A DNA stretch of 20,332 nt, taken from positions 1-20,332 of the forward strand of contig JAJYJR010000033.1 of the NCBI GenBank assembly GCA_021789355.1, in the 5' to 3' direction. Positions 7,679 through 14,174 of the stretch are shown in pieces. How positions within the stretch are numbered: the stretch's first letter is position 1; each line of letters begins with the position of its first letter. This stretch comes from Chloroflexota bacterium (GTDB lineage: Bacteria > Chloroflexota > Limnocylindria > Limnocylindrales > CSP1-4). A model generated the notes under the pieces. That model saw nothing but the letters and a program-made list of their open reading frames with translations, was not told the DNA's origin and ran no database searches. The position numbers and the translations under genes were made by a program.

Positions 7679-8782
7679 TCAGATCCCATATGAGTCGGCA
7701 AAGATGTGCGTCGAGGGGACGCCCCGCGATTGCAATGCCGCGATGGAGTCGGCGACCGTGATCCGCGGGCCGGCGACGTAGGCGTCGGTGTCCGACAGGT
7801 CGAGGCCGGAACCGAGAACCGCGTCGGACACGCGCCCTGCCACGGTGGCCGCCCGATCCGGCGCCACGAAGTCGTCGTCGAAGTTGCGGGCCACGAGGGT
7901 AACCTGCAGGTTCGGATCGCCGAGCAGCCACTCGGCGATGGCGTCCAGGTCGTAGAAGTCGCTCGAGGAGGTCGCACCCCGGAAGAGGCGCACTTGGCGC
8001 TGCGGGAAAAGCGCCAGCTGCTGCTCGATGAGGGCCTTCATCGGGGCGAAACCCGTTCCGCGCGCCACGAACACAAGCGACCTGTCCGGAGCGGAGCGCA
8101 TCGTGAACGCACCCAAGGGCCCCCGCGCCGTCACCACGTCACCCACCCTGGCCTCCTCGAACGCCCAGGTGGAGAGTCGCCCGCCCTCGACCTTCTTGAT
8201 CTGCAGCTCCACGGAGCCATCCGCGCTGGGCGCGTTGGCGATCGAGTACGCCCGCGACATCCAGTCGGTGCCGGGGACCCAGATTTCCAGGTACTGGCCG
8301 GGCGTGAACTCGCACATGCAGTCCTCTGGCCGGTGAGGCTTCAGCAGGAAGAGGCGCGTCGCGGCGCCGATATCGTGGATTTCGCGGATCTGGAGCTGGA
8401 TGAGGCGGTCGGGATGCGGCAGGACGTCAACGAGCGCGATCTGTGCACGACGCGCCAGCAGCTCGTCCTCGATAGAGTGACGCACCTCGGGCCTCAGTTC
8501 CAGGTCGAGCACCACCTGCGCCGGGGGGAAGCTGATCGCGTGGGCCGGACAGGTACTGGCGCACGTGCGGCAGCCAACCATGCAGTGCATCGGGTCGCCG
8601 ACCACGGCCTTCTTGCGGTCAAAATCGAAGCGGTAGACACCCCGCGAACAGCTGACGACGCAGGTACCGCAGCCGATGCAGACGTCGGGGTCCACGGTGG
8701 GGAACCAGGGGATCTCGGCGCGGGGGATGCCGTGCCAGGGCTTGAGGAACTTGTCCTCCGGTGTGGCAGGCGACTGTGTCAT
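7679..8782 (-). CDS. Ferredoxin (2x 4Fe-4S) fused to FAD/NAD(P)-binding oxidoreductase
   Basis: The 367-residue protein has a bacterial ferredoxin domain at residues 30-80, with clusters bound by Cys35, 38, 41, 45 and Cys67, 71, 74, 78, followed by a ferredoxin-NADP+ reductase module. RAYSIANAP (177-185) is the FAD contact and FVARGTGFAP (238-247) begins the NAD(P) domain. It should move electrons between NAD(P)H and a partner through FAD and two iron-sulfur clusters. The usual CGPP motif near the end is replaced by VAGPRIT, which is unusual. It lies 51 bases after chrA and 165 bases before the molybdenum hydroxylase genes, all on one strand. A role as their electron carrier, or as a reductase serving the chromate or arsenic genes, is inference from position. 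Confidence 0.85.
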   Translation of the reverse strand: MTQSPATPEDKFLKPWHGIPRAEIPWFPTVDPDVCIGCGTCVVSCSRGVYRFDFDRKKAVVGDPMHCMVGCRTCASTCPAHAISFPPAQVVLDLELRPEVRHSIEDELLARRAQIALVDVLPHPDRLIQLQIREIHDIGAATRLFLLKPHRPEDCMCEFTPGQYLEIWVPGTDWMSRAYSIANAPSADGSVELQIKKVEGGRLSTWAFEEARVGDVVTARGPLGAFTMRSAPDRSLVFVARGTGFAPMKALIEQQLALFPQRQVRLFRGATSSSDFYDLDAIAEWLLGDPNLQVTLVARNFDDDFVAPDRAATVAGRVSDAVLGSGLDLSDTDAYVAGPRITVADSIAALQSRGVPSTHIFADSYGI

Positions 8783-8833
8783 TCCGAATGACTCCTTGAG
8801 GTGGACGTGCCCGCCTTCGGGCAGGGCGTTGAT

Positions 8834-10195
8834 CTAGTGCCAGTGGCCGCCGAGCGCGAGGTAGATCGCCCAGGCGGTCAGCCCGGCCCCGAACACGGCG
8901 ATGAGGTTCCAGCGGGCCACCCGCACGGCGACGAACGCCGCGGCCAGCAGGATGAGCGCGGCGGGCAGCGCCAGGACGGGCCGCCCGAGCGAGAGCGCCA
9001 CGCTGGCCAGCAGGCCGACGAAGACGGCCATGACCCCGGCCACGGCCCTCTTGACCCAGGCCCAGCGGCGCAGCCACGGGTAGATCTCGGCCGCGACCGT
9101 GGTCATCGCGACGCTCGGGGCGAAGATGGCGATGGCGGCGAGCACGCCGCCCCATAGCCCGGCCACGCGATACCCTACGAACGCCGCGCTGATCAGGAAG
9201 GGTCCCAGCGTGACCTGGCCGAACCCGATCGCCACCCCGAACTCGGGCAGGCCCATCCAGTGCCGGCTGTCGACCACGTCCTGCTGCAACACTGGCAGGA
9301 TGGTCGAGCCGTTGCCGAACGCGACGGTCCCGATCCTGGTCATGTCCAGGAAGAGCGCCGGCACCACGCCGCTCGACACGGCCGCGACTGCCGCTGCGGC
9401 TGCGACGATCGCGCCCGGGACAAGGGCCACGCCGAGGCGCCGCCACGACATTGACTCGTCGGTCGGGGCCGGAGCGGGGGCCACGTTCGACACCTCACCG
9501 CTGTCACGCGATCCGGGCACCGTCGACGGGCCGGTGCCCATGGCCTTGCCGCCGGTGCCCATGGCACTCCCGCCGGCCCGTCCCGGTCGCACCGCGATCG
9601 CGCCGACAACCAGCCCTCCCACCACGGCCCAAAGCAGGTTGGCGCCACTCACGGCCACCGCGAACCCGGCCAGGGCGAGCAGCGCTGGCACCGTGCCGCG
9701 GGCGTGCTGCAGGGCGAAATCGATCGCCACGCTCGCCACCACTCCCACCACGATGGCATCGAGCCCGACCACGAGGCCGGCCACGCCGGGCGCGGCCCCG
9801 TAGGTCGCGTACAGCCACGAGAGGCCGAGCATCAGCACCAGCGCCGGCGTGACGAACCCCGCCGTGGCGGCGAGGGCGCCAACCACGCGGTGGATCCGGT
9901 AGCCGATATAGGCGACCAGATCGACCATGATGGCGCCGGGGTAGAGCTGCACGAGCCCGAGCCCCTCGTCGATCTCCTCGCGATCGACCCAGCCGCGTCG
10001 GACCGGCACCGAGCGGATGTTCTGCAGGATGGCCATGCCGAACGAGGTCAGGCCGATCGTGAAGAACGTCGCGAAGAGCTCGACCACCCCCGGCACGACT
10101 CGCGCGCGGGGGCCGACCCCCTCGGCACGCGCACCCGTCGCTGCCGCGCTGCTGACGGCTGACCCGGCGACGGCATCCGGCGCGGTTGACACCAT
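8834..10195 (-). CDS. chrA: Chromate transporter, CHR family, two-domain form
   Basis: This 453-residue membrane protein has the duplicated CHR layout. The first half starts FATFFTIGLTSFG (about residues 41-53) and the second half carries GTVAFGNGSTILPVLQQDVV (about 289-308) and FGQVTLGPFLISAAFVGY. The halves are separated by a hydrophilic linker at about 200-245. Two-domain ChrA proteins export chromate in exchange for sulfate or by proton-driven efflux. The linker contains a small duplicated DNA unit (see repeat). Its ATG shares one base with the stop codon of the preceding universal stress protein (TGATG), which implies translational coupling. The family is clear; chromate itself as substrate is taken from characterised members. 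Confidence 0.9.
   Translation of the reverse strand: MVSTAPDAVAGSAVSSAAATGARAEGVGPRARVVPGVVELFATFFTIGLTSFGMAILQNIRSVPVRRGWVDREEIDEGLGLVQLYPGAIMVDLVAYIGYRIHRVVGALAATAGFVTPALVLMLGLSWLYATYGAAPGVAGLVVGLDAIVVGVVASVAIDFALQHARGTVPALLALAGFAVAVSGANLLWAVVGGLVVGAIAVRPGRAGGSAMGTGGKAMGTGPSTVPGSRDSGEVSNVAPAPAPTDESMSWRRLGVALVPGAIVAAAAAVAAVSSGVVPALFLDMTRIGTVAFGNGSTILPVLQQDVVDSRHWMGLPEFGVAIGFGQVTLGPFLISAAFVGYRVAGLWGGVLAAIAIFAPSVAMTTVAAEIYPWLRRWAWVKRAVAGVMAVFVGLLASVALSLGRPVLALPAALILLAAAFVAVRVARWNLIAVFGAGLTAWAIYLALGGHWH
9530..9565. repeat. Two 15-bp direct repeats, 21-bp period, in the chrA linker
   Basis: GCCGGTGCCCATGGC occurs at 9530-9544 and again at 9551-9565. The 21-base period keeps the frame and encodes AMGTGG twice in the hydrophilic linker between the two ChrA halves. 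It is most likely a recent in-frame duplication in a tolerant loop. Confidence 0.8.
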
Positions 10196-10656
10196 CAGCG
10201 CACGACGAGCACCGGGCAGGCTGCGCGCTTGGTGACGTGCTCCACGGTGCTTCCCATCAGTAGCTCCTCCAGGCCGCGCTTTCCGTGCGAGCCCATCACG
10301 ATCACGTCGCTGCCGAGCTCCTGGGCGGCTGCCAGAATCTCGGCTCCCGGCGAGCCGACCCGGACGTGCAGGTTCGTCTCGACCCTGGCATCGCGCAGGA
10401 ACTGGGTCTCGGATTCGAGCTCCTGCTGGACCCGGGCCTCGTGTTCGGCTTCCAGCCGCCGCTCGGCCTCGTGGACCGCCTCCTCGGCAATGAATGGGTC
10501 GGGGACATCGAGCAGGAACGGCGGCAGGTCATCGGGGGCCACCACGGTCAGAACGTCGACCGGGCGATGCGAGCACTGCGCGCAGGCGAGTGCCTGGCGA
10601 CCGGCGTCACGCGCGTGCGGAGAGAAGTCGGTCGCCCACAGGATCTTCTGGAACAT
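10195..10656 (-). CDS. Universal stress protein (UspA family)
   Basis: The protein has 153 residues. It starts MFQKILWATDFSP, the UspA first strand with the ATP-contacting Asp, and ends with GSHGKRGLEELLMGST, an exact G-2x-G-9x-G-S/T nucleotide-binding motif. Between them is a charged Glu/Arg-rich helix of about 30 residues (about 59-88). A GAGGCACTCC ribosome site precedes the ATG. It follows the OsmC-like gene by 58 bases and overlaps the chrA start by one base, so it is part of the same operon. It is distinct in sequence from the other universal stress protein at the end of the block. Its role is likely stress sensing through ATP binding. Confidence 0.92.
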   Translation of the reverse strand: MFQKILWATDFSPHARDAGRQALACAQCSHRPVDVLTVVAPDDLPPFLLDVPDPFIAEEAVHEAERRLEAEHEARVQQELESETQFLRDARVETNLHVRVGSPGAEILAAAQELGSDVIVMGSHGKRGLEELLMGSTVEHVTKRAACPVLVVR

Positions 10657-10714
10657 CGGAGTGCCTCCTCATCCCGGCCTATCCGGGACGTTCGGTGGGC
10701 GCCCTGGCACGCCA

Positions 10715-11155
10715 TCAGGCGGCCGGCACCACCTGGTAGTTGATTTCGATGGGCTGACCGAGCAGCAGCGTGTTGGTGACGGTGCCGTTCTGCCGCAGGG
10801 CCTCCAGCAGCGGGATGAGCGCCTCCTCGGGCTCCGGGCTGGTGACGGTGACATGGACCCGGAAGTCGCCCAGGCACGGACCGTCCGGTCCACCGAAGCG
10901 GGTTGCCTCGGCCGTGACCTCGACGGCATCGATGCGCAGGCCGGTCGCCGCGCTCTCGCGCTGGATGCCCGAGATCATGCAGGCCGCCAGCGCGCCGATC
11001 AGCGCCTCCGTGGGCTTTGGCGCATCCACGGGCTGGGTGCCGGTGATGGCCCAGGTGGTGGTCCAGGAGCGGGCCTGCACCGTGGCGGTCAGGTCGTCGA
11101 CCTGCCTGGAGATGACCGCCAGGACCTGTGGCTGTGCCTGGGTGGGGGGCGTCAT
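10715..11155 (-). CDS. OsmC/Ohr-family protein lacking the second conserved Cys
   Basis: A 146-residue OsmC-fold protein. Characterised OsmC/Ohr proteins reduce organic hydroperoxides with two Cys. The first is present in GALAACMISG (Cys59), but the second, normally in a CPV-x-NTL context, is replaced by NGTVTNTL (residues 123-130). The only other Cys is Cys94 (GGPDGPCLGD), in a different place. It may therefore not be a standard two-Cys peroxidase; OsmC-like proteins in sulfur or metal operons can act as persulfide-binding proteins. I chose the ATG at 11155 because a GGAGAGAGAGAAG purine-rich ribosome site precedes it; a longer in-frame reading to 11965 overlaps the transporter gene and is a shadow. 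It begins 41 bases after the transporter's stop. Confidence 0.85.
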   Translation of the reverse strand: MTPPTQAQPQVLAVISRQVDDLTATVQARSWTTTWAITGTQPVDAPKPTEALIGALAACMISGIQRESAATGLRIDAVEVTAEATRFGGPDGPCLGDFRVHVTVTSPEPEEALIPLLEALRQNGTVTNTLLLGQPIEINYQVVPAA

Positions 11156-11196
11156 GTGGTTCTTCTCTCTCTCCTGTGTCGCGCGTCCTGCGGGTC

Positions 11197-12225
11197 TCAC
11201 GCGGATGGATCCGGCGCCGCCACCGCGGCCGCCCGTCGCCCCTCGAACCAGGCCCGCACCCGGTCCGCCGAGCGCAGGTAGAAGACCATCAGCAGGATCT
11301 GGAAGATCGGCATGGTGGCGGCCGGGATGGCCACGAGCGGCGAGAAGGCGCTGCTCGCGATGGCGATCGCGGTGCCGTTGTTCTTGCCGGTGCTGCTGAA
11401 CGCGAGGGCCATGTTCTCGGCGTAGCCCATGCCGAGGCGCCTGGCCAGCCAGGTGACGAGGAGCAGGGTGGCCGCGATGAAGATCGCGTTGGGCACCAGG
11501 AGCAGCAGCACGGTGTTCCACTTGGAGACGATGAGGGTGGCCTTGCCGAAGAAGATGAGGAACACGATGGCGTACATGGCGGGGAGCGAGAGGGCCGGGA
11601 AGAGCGGCTGCAGCTTGCCGAAGCCGGCCTGCCCGAGCCAGCGCAGGAGCGCCCAGCGGGTCGCGTAGCCCAGGATCATGGGCGCCACCAGCACGGTCAG
11701 GATCGAGGTGATGAGATCCCCGATGGGCACCGGCACGTGGTAGCTCGAGGCGTACACCACCATCCAGGCGGGGACCGCCACCACCGCGAGCAGGAAGCTC
11801 AGGGCCACGATCACGGTGGCCAGCTCGAGATCCCCCCTGGCCAGGCCGGTGTAGCCGATCGCCATGCTCGAGCAGGGCACCACCATCACCAGCATGAAGC
11901 CCAGGGCGAGGAGCGGCTCGTGGATGAAGAGCGCCGAGAGGAGCCAGCCGAAGAGCGGCGCCCACAGGAAGTTGAAGACGAGCGCCAGGCCCACCGCGCG
12001 CAGGTTGCGCCCGGCCCGCGCGAGCGCCTCGAAGTGCACGTTGACCATCATGGGATAGACGATGAAGAAGACCGCTACCGTGGTGAGCCCGCCGATGGTC
12101 GCGGTGGCGGCCCTGGCGACCGACGCCGCGGGGTAGCCGATGGCGAGCCCGAGGGCCATGGCCAGGGCCACGTAGAGGAGCATCCAGCGGTTGAGGTGCT
12201 CCTGGAAGGAACGGAGGCGGGACAT
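11197..12225 (-). CDS. ACR3/BASS-superfamily transporter, probable arsenic resistance permease
   Basis: A 342-residue protein with about ten hydrophobic helices, matching the ACR3 and bile-acid:sodium symporter superfamily. The VVPCSSMAIGYTGLARGD segment has the Cys (Cys118) that is essential for arsenite efflux in ACR3 proteins. In the ninth helix the canonical NNFELA, whose Glu is also required in studied ACR3 proteins, reads KNNGTAIA (281-288). It is thus a divergent subgroup often labelled arsenic resistance protein. The neighbouring ArsR regulator with a CVC site supports arsenite or antimonite export, but a different oxyanion or organic acid is possible. The ATG at 12225 has AAGGAG eight bases upstream. 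It lies 37 bases after the thioredoxin-like gene. Confidence 0.8.
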   Translation of the reverse strand: MSRLRSFQEHLNRWMLLYVALAMALGLAIGYPAASVARAATATIGGLTTVAVFFIVYPMMVNVHFEALARAGRNLRAVGLALVFNFLWAPLFGWLLSALFIHEPLLALGFMLVMVVPCSSMAIGYTGLARGDLELATVIVALSFLLAVVAVPAWMVVYASSYHVPVPIGDLITSILTVLVAPMILGYATRWALLRWLGQAGFGKLQPLFPALSLPAMYAIVFLIFFGKATLIVSKWNTVLLLLVPNAIFIAATLLLVTWLARRLGMGYAENMALAFSSTGKNNGTAIAIASSAFSPLVAIPAATMPIFQILLMVFYLRSADRVRAWFEGRRAAAVAAPDPSA

Positions 12226-12262
12226 CGAATGCTCCTTGGCGTTCGGGCGCGACGGTCGGCGG

Positions 12263-12499
12263 TCAGCCGCGCAGCCAGGCCGCGATGGCGGTGGGGGTGG
12301 GGATGCGGCCGGCGCTCACGACGCGGCCGTCGATGACGAGTCCCGGGGTGTGCATGACCCCGTGGGCGAGGATGCGGCCGTAGTCGGTGACCTTGATCAC
12401 CTCCGCTTCGACACCGGCCAGCGTCACGGCCTCCCGCGCGGCCTGCTCCAGCAGGTAGCAGGAGTAGCACCCGGGGCCGAGGACCTCGATCCGCTTCAT
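12263..12499 (-). CDS. Small thioredoxin-like redox-active disulfide protein (CYSC)
   Basis: A 78-residue single thioredoxin fold. It opens MKRIEVLGPGCYSC with the redox pair at Cys11 and Cys14, and has the cis-proline loop HTPGLVIDG followed by KVVSAG-like RVVSAGR. This matches the small thioredoxin_3 family often found in arsenic operons beside ArsR and transporters. It probably reduces disulfides or arsenylated thiols in the cytoplasm. Its ATG overlaps the stop of the ArsR gene in an ATGA, so the two are translationally coupled. Confidence 0.9.
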   Translation of the reverse strand: MKRIEVLGPGCYSCYLLEQAAREAVTLAGVEAEVIKVTDYGRILAHGVMHTPGLVIDGRVVSAGRIPTPTAIAAWLRG

Positions 12500-12852
12500 G
12501 CCGATGGCTCCAGCAGCGCGCGAAGGTGAGCGAGGGCCGCGGCACAGGCCGCCTCGTCGCGCTCGTAGTAGACCCAGCGCGCGTCGGCGTGGTGCCGGCT
12601 CGCCCGGACCAGGCCGGCCTCGCGCAGCCGCGCCAGGTGGTTGCTCACGTTGTTCGGACGTTCGTCGAGTGCGCCCGCGATCTCGCAGACACAGGCGGGG
12701 CCGGACCGCAGCATCGCGAGGATGGTCGAGCGCGTGTGGTCGGCGAGCAGCGCGGCAGCGGCGACCTGCTCGCGCACATCGGGCACCGGTAGGTCGATTC
12801 GGCACGTCGGCTCGACCGGCGCGGCGTGTTGGATCAGCGCCTCAGGCCCCAT
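12496..12852 (-). CDS. arsR: ArsR/SmtB-family metal- or thiol-responsive repressor
   Basis: This 118-residue winged-helix protein has the family's DNA-recognition segment NNVSNHLARLREAGLV (residues 67-82) and the beta-wing ARWVYYERDE. Before the recognition helix it carries PACVCEIAG, with Cys54 and Cys56 in the place of the ELCVCDL arsenite site of ArsR. Further Cys at 17 and 103 could supply a third ligand or form a disulfide as in persulfide sensors such as BigR/SqrR. It most likely represses this operon and is released by As(III)/Sb(III) or reactive sulfur. The gene is 45 bases after the TauE/SafE gene and overlaps the thioredoxin-like gene by four bases. No strong ribosome site precedes the ATG. 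Confidence 0.9.
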   Translation of the reverse strand: MGPEALIQHAAPVEPTCRIDLPVPDVREQVAAAALLADHTRSTILAMLRSGPACVCEIAGALDERPNNVSNHLARLREAGLVRASRHHADARWVYYERDEAACAAALAHLRALLEPSA

Positions 12853-12897
12853 GGTGCATGTCCACTGCCGTGCCGTGCGCGTCCACCCGAGCGGCGT

Positions 12898-13653
12898 TCA
12901 TGCCAGGAGGATCCAGGCGCGCTGCAGGGCGAGCGCCACGAGCGCGATGGCGAAGATGCGCGAGAGCGTGGCGCTTTTCACCTTGCCGGCCGTGAAACGC
13001 GCGCCGAGCCAGGCTCCGACGACGGCGGCGATCGAGGTGACGACGACCGTCGGCCAGTCGAACGTGGCCGACCCGAGGTGGCTGGCGAACGCCGAGAAGG
13101 ATGGCAGCGTGACCGCGACGCTGTTGGTGGCGGCGGCCAGACGCGCGGAGTACCCCACCAGCGTCAGGGTCGGCATCAGGAGGAACCCGGGGCCAATGCC
13201 GAGGAAGCCGGCGAAGATCGAGATGGGCGCGGCCCCCGCCCCGGCCTCCAGCCGGGACCGGTCGGTGATCGACGCGAGGTCCTCGGTCGTCTTGCCTCGC
13301 GGCAGCAGCATACGCACAGCGAGGAAGACGAGGACCCCGACGTAGAGCCACCACACGAGGTCGGTCGACGCGAACTGGAGGAGCCAGACACCGATTGGCG
13401 CCCCGATGGTGGTGATGACGACCAGCGGGATCGCGCTCCGCCAGTCGACCATCCCGGCGCGCCAGAACGCGATCGCGCCGCTGATCGCCGTCAGCCCGTT
13501 GAGCAGCAGCGACCAGGGCTGAATGACATCCTTCAGATCGAAGCCGAACAGCCCGAGCACCGGGACGGCGATGAAGGCCACCCCGAGCCCCAGCATCCCC
13601 GACAGGAACGAGAGTCCGAACAGAAGGATCGTGAGGATCGACAGCAGCAACAT
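12898..13653 (-). CDS. TauE/SafE-family sulfite/organic anion exporter
   Basis: From the ATG at 13653 the protein has 251 residues and about eight helices. It shows the duplicated family pattern: LLFGLSFLSGMLGLGVAF near the N-terminus and ISIFAGFLGIGPGFLL in the second half. Characterised members export sulfite, sulfoacetate or related anions; the exact substrate is not readable here. It is the first gene of the long minus-strand block. The start is uncertain: the reading frame extends upstream to 13821 and a start near 13719 (MTRGHG) is possible, but the family N-terminus fits MLLLSIL. The chosen start codon lies inside a 12-bp inverted repeat. No clear ribosome site precedes it. Confidence 0.85.
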   Translation of the reverse strand: MLLLSILTILLFGLSFLSGMLGLGVAFIAVPVLGLFGFDLKDVIQPWSLLLNGLTAISGAIAFWRAGMVDWRSAIPLVVITTIGAPIGVWLLQFASTDLVWWLYVGVLVFLAVRMLLPRGKTTEDLASITDRSRLEAGAGAAPISIFAGFLGIGPGFLLMPTLTLVGYSARLAAATNSVAVTLPSFSAFASHLGSATFDWPTVVVTSIAAVVGAWLGARFTAGKVKSATLSRIFAIALVALALQRAWILLA

Positions 13654-13688
13654 CTCAGCGGCCAGTGTGTCAAGCCCCGCTGAGATGT
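13650..13688. promoter_or_regulatory. 12-bp perfect inverted repeat overlapping the TauE/SafE start codon
   Basis: ACATCTCAGCGG (13650-13661) and CCGCTGAGATGT (13677-13688) are exact reverse complements separated by 15 bases. On the minus strand the second arm contains the ATG of the TauE/SafE gene and the spacer contains TTGACA. It could be a repressor operator at the head of the minus-strand block or an RNA hairpin that hides the start codon. If the longer TauE/SafE start is used, it lies within the coding region. Confidence 0.6.
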
Positions 13689-13761
13689 CATAGGCGCAGA
13701 CGGCACCGTGCCCACGGGTCATCTGGCACGGCGCTGCAGGCGACCGATCGTGCTCGCCCGG

Positions 13762-13767
13762 TACACT
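13762..13767 (+). promoter_or_regulatory. Possible -10 element for the DF-family gene
   Basis: TACACT lies 77 bases before the ATG at 13845, in the 191-base gap between divergent genes. It resembles a sigma-70 -10 box and the same hexamer precedes argH, but there is no convincing -35 element. Confidence 0.25.
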
Positions 13768-13844
13768 GACACTCCGGCGGCCGGGCGCCGACCGATGGGC
13801 GTCCCGAGCAGGACGGGACACTCGACGATGCGAGGAACCACCTG

Positions 13845-14174
13845 ATGATCGAGATCGAACTGCTCTGGTTCGAGGACTGCCCCAACCACCCGGCCGCGCG
13901 GTCGCTGCTGCAGGAGGTGCTGGCAGAGCGCGGGCTCGACACCCCCGTGCACGAGGTCGACGCGACCGACCCGGACACCGCGGTGCGCCTTCGCTTTCCC
14001 GGTTCGCCCACCATCCGGGTCAATGGGCGGGACGTCGCGCCCGGATTCGTCGACCCAGGCGATTACACCCCGCGCTGCCGCGTCTACCACACGGCGGCCG
14101 GGCTCAGAGGCGTGCCTGAACGAGCCTGGATCGAGGCGGCCATCGACGAGGCGCTGGCGGGGCACGCATGCTAG
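13845..14174 (+). CDS. Thioredoxin-like DF-family small protein
   Basis: A 109-residue protein with a thioredoxin-type beginning IEIELLWFEDCPNHPAA and a cis-proline loop FPGSPTIRVNGRD. The redox site is Cys-Pro-Asn-His rather than CxxC, with other Cys at RCRVY and at the C-terminus. This matches the actinobacterial/Chloroflexota proteins labelled DF family or misannotated as alkylmercury lyase; some relatives have selenocysteine at the CPN Cys. The role is unknown, perhaps thiol redox or metal handling. GAGGA precedes the ATG. It is divergent from the TauE/SafE gene and converges directly on argH: its TAG ends at 14174 and the argH stop ends at 14175. Confidence 0.8.
   Translation: MIEIELLWFEDCPNHPAARSLLQEVLAERGLDTPVHEVDATDPDTAVRLRFPGSPTIRVNGRDVAPGFVDPGDYTPRCRVYHTAAGLRGVPERAWIEAAIDEALAGHAC

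Noticed and set aside
7706..8791. 361-codon plus-strand frame opposite the ferredoxin/flavin reductase
   Set aside because: Same reasoning: the opposite strand carries clear Fe-S and FAD motifs, and this frame has only low-complexity composition.
11128..12336. 402-codon plus-strand frame rich in Glu, His, Gly and Arg opposite the ACR3-like gene
   Set aside because: It is the complement of transmembrane codons; no ribosome site or domain.
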